A stretch of 64,000 nucleotides of DNA from Tenrec ecaudatus (lineage: Eukaryota > Chordata > Mammalia > Afrosoricida > Tenrecidae), in NCBI RefSeq assembly GCF_050624435.1, contig NC_134541.1:13344995-13408994 (forward strand), written 5' to 3'. The translations under genes and the position numbers were made by a program. Below are positions 40,335 through 51,004 of the stretch, in pieces (within the stretch, counting starts at the first letter, position 1; each line of letters starts with the position of its first letter). Under the pieces are notes generated by a model that was given only the letters and a program-made list of their open reading frames with translations, was not told the DNA's origin and did no database searches.

Positions 40335-40475
40335 TAGATCTTCTTTTTTTTTAATCATGGTGAAAAGATATACAACAAAACACGCACCAATCCAACCAAT
40401 TTTGTCTGTAGAATTCCATGACCCATTCAGATCATTGCCACCTCTCAGGTTAATTTTGTACATGATGAGAGACAG
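40335..40475 (-). repeat. Old L1 3' UTR, antisense
   Basis: 'ttaatcatggtgaaaagatatacaacaaaac' and 'agaattccatgacccattcagatcattgcc' resemble the reversed 3' UTR of older L1 subfamilies. Confidence 0.55.
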
Positions 40476-41055
40476 GGAATCTAGCTTCATCCGTTTATTC
40501 CAATGCCCTATATTTTATAGGCGATCTTTTTCTCCCCTTTCTCTCTCCTTTCACAGCGGATCTCTCATGTTTGTTGTTGTTGAGCACACACACAAGTCCA
40601 TCCACACAGGCCAGCCCTCCCGCGTGCACAGCGCACGGGTATCAATGACACGCTTTGAGAGGTGCATCCATTCTTGAGGTTTCCTCTGAGCAGTTCCCTC
40701 CTCCGTTAACATAAACTCCCCGCCTCCCTACGTTTCCTAGCTAATCTCTCCCGTGGCTGTTGTCCACGTGATCCCAGATGGATAGATCTTCAAAGGACAC
40801 ACAATGCTGAAAGAAGGCAGACATTCGTTCGTAGGTAAGCTACACTGTTGTTCCGTGTTAAGAAGACTCAGGACATTGAGGGGATGGCAGCCAATGTCAC
40901 TCACCAACATGTGGATACACTGTTGAATGGAAAGCTCTTTTGTTCTGGAAGCTTTCGTCTGTACCACAATTAAAAGCAAACAAACACGCTTCAGGGAATA
41001 GTTTTGGTCGAATACTCAGTGCAAGAGTTTGGAGGGCTCACCAGCAACCTGCTTG
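40476..41055. other. Intergenic, unassigned
   Basis: 40750-40980 ('caaaggacacacaatgctgaaagaagg', 'ggaagctttcgtctgtacc') looks like an afrotherian interspersed repeat I cannot name. Confidence 0.35.
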
Positions 41056-41059
41056 GTAA

Positions 41060-41230
41060 AGCAGTGGGGCATCAAAAGAGAGGAAGTCCTTTGATAAGCT
41101 GGATTAGCACAGTGGCTGCATCAATGGGCTCAGACATAGGAACAACAGACCGGACCGGGTAGTGTTTCATTCTGTGGCACAGAGGGTGGCTATGAGTTAG
41201 CACCGAGTCCACATCTACTAACAATACCAT
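41060..41230 (+). mobile_element. RTE-type LINE 3' terminus
   Basis: 'ggattagcacagtggctgcatcaatgggctcagacatagg', 'tagtgtttcattctgtgg', 'ggtggctatgagttagcaccg'. Confidence 0.88.
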
Positions 41231-41454
41231 CCAACCTCCATAGAGCCAGAAAGTCTGGATTCCAGGAGAATGTAAAAATCCCATTTTACATATTCCACCT
41301 TTTGATCAAGATTCTTCTATAGAATATTTTTTATTCTTTTAAAATAAAAACATTTTATTGGGTGAATTTTTTGGTCAAAGTGGGATGCAGTAGATGGCAA
41401 AGCCTCTTGATCATGTTGAAGGACGACACTGGTAAAGCTACGATTAGGTCCTGG

Positions 41455-41605
41455 GTACCACACTACGTACTTTACATAGATTAGCCTATGTTTATTCCTC
41501 ACCATAACCCCTTGGGAACACTGTGGTTTTCCAGACAATGCAACCAAGGCACAGTGAGGATAAAAAACTCACCCAAGGTCACTGTTTGTCGGGAATGATG
41601 GGTGG
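41455..41605 (-). repeat. MIR SINE, antisense
   Basis: 'tactttacatagattagcctatgtttattcctcaccataaccc', 'aaggcacagtgaggataaaaaactcacccaaggtcac'. Confidence 0.88.
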
Positions 41606-42980
41606 CCTTCAGACACATCAGGTCCAACTCTTTGGGAGAAAGGCCTGGCAATGGGCTGCCACACCAATCAAACAAGAAAACCCTCTGGGGTGTGGGAACT
41701 CACACGGAAGGAAACATGACAAGGACTCTGCCCCCTAACTCATAACAAAGGCATCTGGAAAGCTGGTATTCCATGGTAGGAAAGCCTCCACTTTGGTTAA
41801 GTTAGAGATAATGTCCAAGTACATTGTCCTGCTTTAAATATCATTCCCAGATTCTTTCCTAATAACTATGCTGCCTTAAAATGAACACATGGTTGATTGT
41901 ATCTCCTTTCAGAAGCAGACATCCTGCTGCTACCTCTTCCTGCTGTTTCACCCAGCCCCCCTCATACCTTCCCCCATTGCAGGCATTAGGTTTCCTCACC
42001 TGTGAGCTCAGGGACCTTACTGTAGATTCCACCTACATGTCTTATGGCTACCTACAAATATCCCAAGATAGTAAAGCTCCTCTCTCTTCTCCCACCACCA
42101 AGAGGGGCTGAGGTGAGCGTGCTACTATGAAATGTGTCTGACTCTTTTATTTTATCCTCTCTCCTATCTTTCCTATCCTCCATGGCTTCACTATAATCTT
42201 TACATATTATAACCATATAATTGCACCTACTGATGCTTTGGTTGTTAGAGGCTGGTTTCCTCTAACACTGGGGCAGTTCTATTGTGTCACACGAGGCCCT
42301 CATGAATTGGAGTGGACACTACACAAGCAATACCAGCACCCATCCCTGGAGATTGTAACTGTCCCCTTCCATGGCAATGTCCTTAGAGACATGGTAAATA
42401 AAGAATGCTGAGATGAGGAGTCCATGCTAGAAGACCCAAGTGGGCCTGATAGGCCATCACATCCTTACCTGAGAAAATCAGAGGGACCAAACAGGCACAC
42501 AGATGAGAAGAAGGCTATGAGACTCCGAGTGATGTGGTCACAAGCAAGGGAATGCCAGGAGCTGCCTGAAACTGGGAAAAACAAGAGACGGATTTTCCCA
42601 GAGCCTCGGAGGGAAGCATGGCCCTGCCAACACCTTGGTTTGGGCCCAGGGTCTCTGACGCTTAGATCTGGTCTGAGAAGACACATTTCTGTTGCTTGAA
42701 GCTTCCAAATGGGTGGCCGTGATGGGGCCACAGGAAATGATGACAGCTACTGACTGGCCAACCTAGACACTGTGACATTCTCAGCCTCACAAACATGCCC
42801 TGTTATGCTCCTTTGGCCTTTGGGTGTCCTAGTCCTGCAAGAACGTAGACCAGATGACTAAGGCATGGGATGGACCAGCCACCCTGCTCCCAGAGGCTGA
42901 GGCTGCATCTTGTGATGAGCTGAGCTGCTTACCAGCTAGAGGCCAGTGACCACGAAATGGTTACACGAGAGTCAGTAGAT
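41606..42980. other. Intergenic, no gene
   Basis: AT-richer DNA. 41890-42110 resembles an old L2/DNA-transposon type sequence ('gggaccttactgtagattcc'). A mixed segment follows. No credible ORF. Confidence 0.4.
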
Positions 42981-42984
42981 TGCT

Positions 42985-43162
42985 ATAGTCAGTTTGCTCA
43001 CTTCCATCAGTCCATGCTGAGTCATGGCGAGCCCCCTGTGTGTTTCCGAGACGCTCTGTTGACGGGAGTAGAAAGCCTGTCTTTCTCCCAAAGAGGAGCT
43101 TCCAAACTGCCAACCAGTGGATCGCAGTCCAACTCGTAACCACGACACCACCAGGGTTCCTT
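42985..43162 (-). repeat. AfroSINE, antisense
   Basis: 'cagtttgctcacttccatcagtccatgctgagtcatgg', 'gttgacgggagtagaaagcc', 'taaccacgacaccaccagggttcc'. Confidence 0.92.
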
Positions 43163-43168
43163 GACTTA

Positions 43169-43172
43169 AAAT

Positions 43173-43206
<34 letters not shown>
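43169..43206 (+). repeat. (AC)n microsatellite
   Basis: About 19 AC units at the 3' side of the antisense AfroSINE. Confidence 0.97.
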
Positions 43207-43209
<3 letters not shown>

Positions 43210-43895
43210 GTTAATTAAAATTGAAGGGGAAAAGCCCTCATTGTCTGCATACCCTACTGCCAAGAGTCCATTCAACATTCACGGATGGTGACTGAAAAGT
43301 ATGCGTCTCAACCTCCTTTTTTTTTTCCTTGAAGAGTCTTTCTGCAAGAGGCTCCCTCATTGTCACCCTCCTAGGGTTCAGGGTCTGGAAAACATCTGTG
43401 TCGCCAGACAAACCTGCACACAGCCTCTTTTTCACGTGTCAAGTGGACGACCGGCTGCAACTCAACACATCTCGCCTTTTACCTTAGCTGCGAAGGAAGC
43501 CCGACCCAAGGGGACTGGCTCATCTCAGGTGCCTGGTAACATCTGCCGGTGCTCTCTTGAATGGAGGCTGAACAGTTCATATTTGCCTTCAACCCGGAGA
43601 ACTTGGTAGAAGAGGCCAACCTTCATGCTCAGCCTTTTCTGACTGACACATGGGAACACCATGAGTCAACATGGGCTTGATGTGAGCTCATCTTACTGAG
43701 AAAGAGACATTCCTGCTGTTGGGATGAACGGTCTGGCAGCATGTAACTACTACTAAGGGTCATTTTGACCCGACATTAGGAGGGACTGTGTCAGGGTGAC
43801 GCCCATATGGAGGACAGCAGAGCTGAGAGGTGGAGAGAAATGAGCCTGGTGACATCATTGGTGCCCCCTGAGTGGCACATTGGTGCCCCCACAGT
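43207..43895. other. Intergenic, no gene
   Basis: T-run near 43316-43326; 43620-43690 ('gagtcaacatgggcttgatg') looks like a short RTE/SINE terminus. The + frame 43301-43609 (102 codons) has no family features. Confidence 0.4.
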
Positions 43896-43899
43896 GGCC

Positions 43900-44395
43900 C
43901 ACTGTGGCAGTTACTTAATCTCCTGTCAACTTTTGAAGGGGTGGAGTCTACCTGTCCATCAGGTCACAGCTTGAGGACCTCCTTTGGAGGCACAACGGAA
44001 ATTAGTAGCTCACTACAGGCCAGATACACTCTCTGCTAGACATTCCTGTTGACAAGCCACATGGAGACACACTGATGGAGCCAGATCCCTGGACCTGGAG
44101 GAGCCATGTAGAGACCCACACCAGCACTGAGATGCAGAACCACCGCCACTGGATCCACAAGACTTTTTACCGACTGGCCTGTGTTTTTCCTGCATTCAGC
44201 ATCATTGCATGTGCTGTGTGAGTCTGAAGAGGACTTTATAGACTGGTGTCAGACATATGGGCTAATAGTGGACTTATGGACTTGATCTGGACCAGGCTGG
44301 ACTGTTTTCTCAATATACAATTGCTCTCTATAAGCTCTTTCTCACACACATCTCTGAATTTGTTTCTCTAGTCAACCCAAACTAACCCATCCACC
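43900..44395 (+). mobile_element. Unclassified LTR-like element, copy 3
   Basis: Sense order: 'gtggcagttacttaatctcctgtcaac', 'gacaagccacatggagacacac', 'gtgtcagacatatgggctaatagtgg', end 'tttgtttctctagtcaacccaaactaac'. More diverged than copies 2, 5 and 6. Confidence 0.65.
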
Positions 44396-44399
44396 CTGT

Positions 44400-44570
44400 C
44401 AGATGATTTGCTCAGTAGACAGATTAAGAATGATGAAAGGCTACATCCCCAGGACACATCTTTCCTGATCCTAAACCACGTAGTAGCCCCTTGCTCTATT
44501 GTAACGTCCACGTAGACCATGGTCTACGTGACCACAAGCAGCTCGTGTGCCAGAAATTATTGTCAGCTTG
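44400..44570 (-). mobile_element. RTE-type LINE fragment, antisense
   Basis: 'gatttgctcagtagacagattaagaatgatgaaaggctacatcc' and 'acacatctttcctgatcctaaacc' match reversed RTE reverse-transcriptase sequence. A perfect 22-bp palindrome (44509-44530) lies inside. Confidence 0.75.
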
Positions 44571-45360
44571 AGCCAGTGAATTCTTTCTGGGAGGGACAGA
44601 GGCCAATATGGGTCACATTTCCATTACTAGCAGCTGAAAACATCCGGCCATGATATGGAGACAAATAACACTCATGCTGAACACTTCATTGAAGAGGTAA
44701 AGTGAGATTTTCTTCTAGGGGATGTCATAGTTTCCTAGCGATGCTGTGGCAGAAATTCCGTAAGTGTGTGGTCTGATGGGACAGAAATTCATTTACTCAC
44801 TGTCTGGCAGTGAAAACCGAACTCTCAGAGGTAGTGGGTCCTTCTTGTTGGTAGCATCGAGCCTTCCTTGGCCCTTGGTGATCTCACATGGAATCAGTCT
44901 TCCCCGGGATATGCTGATGTCTGCATCCAACCTGTTCTCTTCATAACTCAGAAGTGATTAGGTTTTGAGCCCATCTGGCACTGGCAGGCTTTCATTAATA
45001 TAACAAAGAAAAACCCATTTCTAACCAGGATCCTGGACACACAAGTAGGAGTGTAGGAGTCCCCACATTTTCAGGGGACACAACACTCAATCCATAACAG
45101 GGGACAGAGGCCACAGGACATTAGGAGTATTGGAACCGCTGAAATTTGTCCTGCCAGTGGTGGATGGGAATAGAGGAAAGCCAGATTTCAGAAAGGGGCA
45201 TCCTGGGTGTCTAATGCTGGCTTCACCAATTCAAGTTCCACAGTCTTGACCGAAGGAGTCAGGATTCCTCCTACCCAGGGTCATCATGAGAACACACGGG
45301 GCTGACCCATCTCTAAAGCTTCTTGCAGAGCGACTGCTCATGGCATGGCACGCCCTTTGT
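44571..45360. other. Intergenic, unassigned
   Basis: 44720-45110 ('catagtttcctagcgatgctgtggcagaaattcc' to 'acaacactcaatccataac') looks like an ancient interspersed element, perhaps a DNA transposon or LTR. I cannot name it. Confidence 0.4.
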
Positions 45361-45399
45361 TGACAGGCTTCATCAAGCTAGTTCCTACTCAGAGCCGCC

Positions 45400-45545
45400 T
45401 TCTACACAATGGAATGAAAAACCGCCCGGCCCAGCACCGTCCTCATAATTACTGCTATGTTTGAACCCACTGTTGCAGACACGACGGCGACTTTATAAGT
45501 CACTTAGAATGTCCTGGCCTTGCCTTCTCAGAGGTCAGCTTCCCA
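45400..45545 (-). mobile_element. RTE-type LINE 3' terminus, antisense
   Basis: 'caatggaatgaaaaaccgcccggcccagcaccgtcctcataattactgctatgtttgaacccactgttgcag'-order blocks match the reversed RTE 3' end. Confidence 0.8.
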
Positions 45546-45659
45546 GCGATCAAGGTGCACACAGCAGACGCCGTCTGGGAGAGGAATGGGAGAGGGGAGA
45601 AAATTGAATCACTGAGCTATGACCAGAAACACCTAAAGGAAGCCGGCCTTATCTAGATG

Positions 45660-45760
45660 AACTGAGCCCATTGCTGCCGAGTCCGTTCCAAATCATAGTG
45701 ACTCCACGGGACAGAGAAGAACTGCCCTGTAGCGTCCCCAAGGCTACAAATCTTTGTGTA
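45660..45760 (-). repeat. AfroSINE 3' part, antisense
   Basis: 'cccattgctgccgagtccgttccaaatcatagtgactcc', 'gacagagaagaactgccctg', 'aaggctacaaatctttg'. Confidence 0.85.
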
Positions 45761-46230
45761 TTGTTGTGTTGCTGGAGGCGATGCTACAAGTGTTTAAAAT
45801 ACCAGCAGGGTCACCCATGGTGGACAGGTTTCAGGGGGGCTATAAGACACACTAGGAAGGGCCTGGCCATCTACTTCTAAATACTATTGGCCAGTGGAAA
45901 CCGTCAGGGGAACATGGTGAACCGCTCTGATTGGAAGGTACTCAAATCAGGCCCAAGGAAGAGCTGCCCCCTGAAAGCAGAGTCAACCTTCATGACTTGG
46001 ATGTCAGGCTTTGAGCACTGGAATTTGCTAATGGAAGAGGCTAAAAGTGAGAAAAAAAAAAAGCAGAAATCATCCTTAATGTTGTGTCTGGACTAGAGCT
46101 GATATGGCATGACTTGAAATAAGAAGAAACAATTGCAAACTTCCATTAAAAATCAGAAGTAGAATGTAGAAAATATGAGTCTAGGAAAGTTGGAAGTCAT
46201 CAAAAATGACATGAAATGCAAACAGATGGA
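45761..46230 (+). mobile_element. RTE-type LINE 5' part
   Basis: 'gaggcgatgctacaagtgtttaaaataccagcagggtcaccc', 'aggaagggcctggccatctacttc', 'ccaaggaagagctgccccctgaaagcagag', 'gagtctaggaaagttggaagtcatc'. This is the region at or before the start of the endonuclease ORF. Stops interrupt it. Confidence 0.75.
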
Positions 46231-46234
46231 TAGT

Positions 46235-46855
46235 TGTGATTGTTAGCTTTTGTGTCCACATGGCTGGGCCATGATTCTCGGTGGTTTGGCAGTTAACACC
46301 TAGTAATCACCCATGGGTTGATTGATACAATGTAATTACAGCCAATTAATTGTAAGAAGATTAGGGAGGAGCATAACACCCTTAGTTCACAGCCCTGATG
46401 CAAGCAATTGAAAAAGAGCTTCCTTGGGGGTTTGGCCTGCTTCCAATATAAGCAGACACTGTGGAAAAGATTGTTTGCTTTTTGTGGGTCAGGAGCCTAC
46501 ATCTGGCTTAATGACCTCTAGTTCTTTGGACTTGAGTCAATCCATATTGCTTGTTAATCCTGGGGGTTGTCAGCAGCCTGGATTCATCTTCCTCTGCAGC
46601 CACCAGCTTGTGGTCTTCCTGCCAATCTTAGATCCATCAGCCCCCAAAGCTACTCAAGTCAGGAAAAGCCTGCAGGTTAACATCTGATCCACTGATTTCT
46701 CATCTGAACCTGCTTGGATTTGGACTTGCCTCTGTCTACAATTGTGTAAGCCATGCTCTTGTTAACATCAATGTAAGTGTAAGTATGAAAATAAACATAT
46801 ATAAGTGTCACTGATTTTACTTCTTGAGCGAGCCCAGCCTAAAACAATATCCTAA
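46235..46855 (+). mobile_element. Unclassified LTR-like element, diverged relative
   Basis: Starts 'tgtgattgttagcttttgtgtccacatggctgggcc' and ends 'gagcgagcccagcctaaaac'. Its layout resembles ERVL-type LTRs (MLT2-like) and the ~500 bp family, but it is longer. The assignment is tentative. Confidence 0.55.
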
Positions 46856-46919
46856 GCATTAGCCGCGAGTTGAAATCAGCTGGCACTGCACTCGCCACAC
46901 ATCTTTTTTTTTTAAGTGT

Positions 46920-47060
46920 AAAAGTTCTTTTACAAATGTAAAAAAAGAAAATGATGAGGGCAAAGAATGTACAGATGTGCTTTATACAATTGATGTATGT
47001 ATATGTATGGATTGTGATAAGAGTTGTATGAGCCCCTAATAAAATGTTTTAAAAAAACGT
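46920..47060 (+). mobile_element. LINE 3' end, short copy
   Basis: The last ~130 bp of the family at 6560-8475: 'aaaatgatgagggcaaagaatgtacagatgtgc', 'gattgtgataagagttgtatgagcccctaataaaatg' with an A-rich end. Strongest evidence of 5' truncation. Confidence 0.9.
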
Positions 47061-47890
47061 TCTTTTACGAGTCTTTTCTTTAATGTTAATACATTTTATT
47101 TAAGAAAATTTACACGTCTTTCATTCACTGCCCATCAATCAAAGTCACCTTCGTTCCTGCAAATCTTGTGAAGATTTATATTCATTTTAAAAATAATCTG
47201 GCACCATTATCAATCTAATGTCTCATTTCCACAGACCATCAGAGAGTAATCGGGGAATTACTTTGACGGACTCCACTTTCCAGTAGCCATTGATCTCAGA
47301 TCTGTCACAATCTGGCTGTTTTAGTCTCCAGTTAAAAATGGACACACTTCCAACATTCTTTGCCTGGACTCCTTTCCAATGAATCCTTTCAGGGCCATTT
47401 TAGGATGTGAGTAGGTAGACTCTTGCTTCCTCGTCTGTTGTTCAGCGTTGACCCGGAGTGGGGGGGGATCTGTAGGCCACTGACGGGGGGGGGGGGGGGG
47501 GGAGGGGACCTGTAGGCCACATCAGTACCAGAAAGTCCAGGCCTCTGGTTCTCAAGATAAAACCTAAAGAAGAGACAATCTTAGTGTCCCATGGTAATAG
47601 CACAATCAGAAGGTCAAGTCAACACAACTAAGACAGCCTTGAAGATCGATGCGCTGGTGTGATGATCATATGTAATGGTGTGCGTCACACACAGCGGCCT
47701 TAAATGCCTGTGTCAAGGCTAACACATTATCTAACTGGTTTGTGTCGGCTCCAAGGCACCTGGAATGGAATGCCTGGAATCTGTGTCCACAAAAATCAGA
47801 CATTAGAAACCTTACCGTGCTCCAGATTGACCCAAGGGTGGGTTTGCCATGTGTAGCATCAACTCAAGGGCTCCTGGTCGAGTTGTGTAT
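47061..47890. other. Intergenic with G-rich tandem duplication
   Basis: AT-rich first half, unassigned. At 47460-47520 a G-run and the sequence 'ctgtaggccac' occur twice, 40 bp apart. A short AfroSINE head ('agggctcctggtcgagttgtgtattg') ends at about 47893, where the next element begins. Confidence 0.5.
47485..47502 (+). repeat. G homopolymer, 18 bases
   Basis: Uninterrupted run of 18 G, with an earlier run of 9 G about 47459-47467. G-quadruplex-prone and error-prone in sequencing. Confidence 0.95.
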
Positions 47891-47897
47891 TGGTCTG

Positions 47898-48410
47898 GAA
47901 ATCCAATTTCTATTTTAGAGAAACAAATCCACAGAAACTCATATAAGAGAGAGTTTTATGTAAAGGTTACGTGCACATCAAGAAAACATCCCAACCCAGT
48001 GCTGCCCAAGCCCACAAGTCCAACATTAACCCATATGTCCGACACCAATCCACAAAGTACTCCTCCGTCTCACAAAACACACACTATGACGCTGACTGCA
48101 GGAGGAAAGCTGAATCAGTGAACGTGTAAGCATCTCAGCTCTGGCAGGGGTCTCCACACAGCTGCTCCAGCACCCAGGGCTGCATCGGGGTAGGTCCATA
48201 TGGCTTCTCCTCAGGGATGTCTTGCAGGAAATCAGCCTTGCCAGCTGACGCAGGGAACTGGCTAAGGCAGCGGTACTGTGGAGCAACCATCACAAAGCAA
48301 AAGACCCAAGAACTAGAAAGGCGAGGCTCACCGAGCCATTTATTGCTCTGCCCTTCAATTAACCCCACATGTGTTTATCAGCCAGGTTGGCACAATTAAC
48401 TACTTCAAAT
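47898..48410 (-). mobile_element. Unclassified LTR-like element, copy 5
   Basis: 'ttttagagaaacaaatccacagaaactc', 'gagagttttatgtaaaggttacg', 'ctgctccagcacccagggctgcatcggggtagg', 'cagccaggttggcacaatt'. It interrupts an AfroSINE head. Confidence 0.7.
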
Positions 48411-48414
48411 TGTA

Positions 48415-48950
48415 TGTCCTTTCTGATCTGTATCCAAATCAACACCCCACTGTGAGTTCTGGGTTGCAAACGAGGATTTATTTTTGCATCTGTCTTTTGA
48501 GTGTTGATCCACAAATTAAACAGACACAAGCCAAAGTGCTAGGCACTGGTCATTTGTAGTTTGGCGATGTAATTAGTCTACTGTGCCAGCAATGACACAT
48601 CAAAGAGGAGCGGTATCACATTCATGGTCAAAAGGAACGTTTCAAGATTTAGCCTAAATACCTTGCTGTCAGTGCTAGGTCAATCATCGCACACCTACAA
48701 GGAAGACCAGGTCCTTTGATTATTAATCAGGTTTATGCACTAGCCATATCAAAGATGAAAAAAATTGAAGTTTTTTTAACCAACTTCTGCAGTTTAAAAT
48801 GAATCAACTATCTAACCGAGATGCAAATGCAAATTTATTGATGTCAACACATAATGGATTTATTATTTTAAAAAAATGAATTAAATATGTTTTAACATTT
48901 TCAGATTATTTATAATATGGTAAATAATAGATACAATCCACATGAACATA
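48415..48950. other. Intergenic, AT-rich, no feature
   Basis: No recognised repeat or ORF; many A/T runs. Confidence 0.4.
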
Positions 48951-48954
48951 AGTT

Positions 48955-49205
48955 CTAACTTTTAAAAATGTAATTAATTTTGATTGGCATATAATTCACA
49001 TTCATACAATTCAACAGTCCAGTCACATTAAGAAGGAGTGTGCAATCATCACCGGTTAATTTAAGAACATTTTATTCTTTCCCATAGTCATTGTTGTTAG
49101 ACTCCATTTCCCCCTAATCTCACCTGCCATGTCCCTAGGTAGCTATTAACCCAGTTCCAGTGACTGACTGTAGATTTACCTATCCTGGGTTTCATAGACA
49201 GAAGA
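48955..49205 (-). repeat. Old L1 3' UTR, antisense
   Basis: 'gcatataattcacattcatacaattcaacagtcc', 'gtgcaatcatcaccgg', 'tttacctatcctgggtttcatagac' match the reversed 3' UTR of older L1 subfamilies. Confidence 0.75.
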
Positions 49206-49983
49206 AACATACAAATCAAAATCAAGAAGCTCAAGATGCCCTTATAGGCACCATTGATTGATATTCAAAAGCTGGAAGCAAGTAAGAAGGGTCAGTGTGT
49301 GGAACACGTGGCTGTCGTGACAGACATGGAGGGTCACAAGACACAGTTCTGCAAGACTAACTACTGATTCACTGGAAACGACTCTTTCCAACAACATAAA
49401 TGGCAACTATACACGCGGGTCTTGTCAGACAGAACACACGACTGACAATATCTGTGGAAAGGGTGGTGGAAGAGCCGAGTAAAATCAATTAGAACAAGAT
49501 CGGGGGCCAACTGTGGGACAGACCACCAGTGACTCATGCGCAGTTCAAGTTGAAGCTGGAGAAAAAGAAGGCAAGTTCATGGGACCCAAAGTGCAGCCTA
49601 GAGTGGGTCCCACCTGAATGTGGAGACAGCAAAAGACTATGATTAAGACCAGATGAGCTGTGGATGACATCAGGGACATCCTACGTGAACAAAGCAAAAG
49701 GCCACTAAGAACACAGGAAAGAAAAAAAAGGCCAAAGTAGACATCAGAAGAGACCCTGAAACTTGAGCAGCTAGAGTGAACGGAAGAAAAGACCAAGTAA
49801 AAGGGCTGAACAGAAGGGTTCAAAGGGCAGCCTGAGAAAACAAAGTATTATAATGAACCATGCAAAGACCCGGAGTTAGCAGACTTAAAGGGAAGCCCAC
49901 CCTTGGCATTTCTCAAGCTGAAAGAACTGAAGGGGCAGTCTTGAAAGTGTCTATGCACAGAGAAAACCAAAATCCTCATAACC

Positions 49984-50188
49984 GGACCAATCGATAACAT
50001 CACGAGCAAGGGAGAAGAGAGTGTGGACCAATCGATAACATCACGAGCAAGGGAGAAGAGAGTGTGGACCAATCGATAACATCACAAGCAAGGGAGAAGA
50101 GAGTGTGGACCAATCGATAACATCACGAGCAGGGGAGAAGAGAGTGTGGACCATTCGATAACATCACGAGCAGGGGAGAAGACAGTGA
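49984..50188 (+). repeat. 41-bp minisatellite inside RTE, five units
   Basis: 'ggaccaatcgataacatcac' and variants begin at 49984, 50025, 50066, 50107 and 50148, an exact 41-bp period. Units differ by one to three bases. The first unit starts in 'atcctcataaccggaccaatcg', ordinary RTE sequence, so the array arose by expansion of it. Confidence 0.95.
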
Positions 50189-50604
50189 AGTTGCCAAGGG
50201 TTTCATCTTGCTTGGATCCATGATTGATGCTCAGGGAAGCAGCAGTCAAGAAATTAAATCTGCTGCTCAAGACCTCTTCAGAGCATGGAAAAGTAAGAAT
50301 GTTCCTCTGCGGACTAGGGTGCACCTGACCCAAGCAATGGTATTTTCAACTGCCTCATAGGCATGTGAACATTGGGCATTGAATAAGGAAGACTGAGGAA
50401 GCAATGTGTTTGGATTATGAGTGTTGGTGAAGACATTGACAGCTCCATGGGCTGTCAGCAGAACAAATAAATCTGTCTTGGAAGCCGTCCAGCCAGAGTG
50501 CTCCTTAGAAGCAAGAACAGTGAGATTTTTGTCTCACGTATTCTGGACATGCTACCAGGAGAGACCAGTCTCTGGAAAAGGACATTGCACTTGGTCAAGT
50601 AGAA

Positions 50605-50728
50605 CTCACAGCCATTCAGTCAATTCCCACTGCCCTTGAGTCCCCCCCATAGGACAGGGTTGAATTGCTCCTGTGCCTTTCCAAGACTGTAACTCTTTCT
50701 GGGAGTAGAAAGTCTTGTCTTTATCCAA
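50605..50728 (-). repeat. AfroSINE nested in RTE
   Basis: 5'-truncated antisense SINE ('cagccattcagtcaattcccactgcc', 'ataggacagggttgaattgc', 'gggagtagaaagtcttgtc'). Flanks 'ggtcaagtagaa' (50593-50604) and 'ggtaaagtagaa' (50729-50740) form a 12-bp target duplication with one mismatch. Confidence 0.9.
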
Positions 50729-51004
50729 GGTAAAGTAGAAAGGAAGTGAGGAAGAGGAAGATCCTGAGGATCGACCCAGTGGCTGCTACGAGGGGCTCCA
50801 ACACAGCGACAGTCGTGAGGCTGGTGCAGGAGCAGGCAGTCTGTCATTCTGTTGTGCCTGGGGTTGCTCTGGGTTGGAACAGACTGGAAGGCACCTACCA
50901 AAAACATGGGCGAAATACTGAAGCATCAGGAAAAGATGGTTGGTGCCTTAGTTAGGGCAGAACTATCACACGTGGATGGCTTTCATCAAAGGTTCAAATT
51001 AAGG

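Larger units (their letters stand above)
49210..50900 (+). mobile_element. RTE-type LINE, longest copy, decayed
   Basis: From about 49215 ('aatcaagaagctcaagatgcc') to the 3' terminus 'ggttgctctgggttggaacagactggaaggcacc'. The order is endonuclease region (49215-49560), linker (49560-49950) and end of the reverse transcriptase ORF (50200-50900). The reverse transcriptase core is missing, so there is a large internal deletion. It contains a five-unit 41-bp minisatellite and a nested AfroSINE. No open frame remains. Confidence 0.85.

Noticed and set aside
49984-50188. CRISPR-like array
   Set aside because: Units are contiguous 41-mers without distinct spacers, inside a mammalian LINE.
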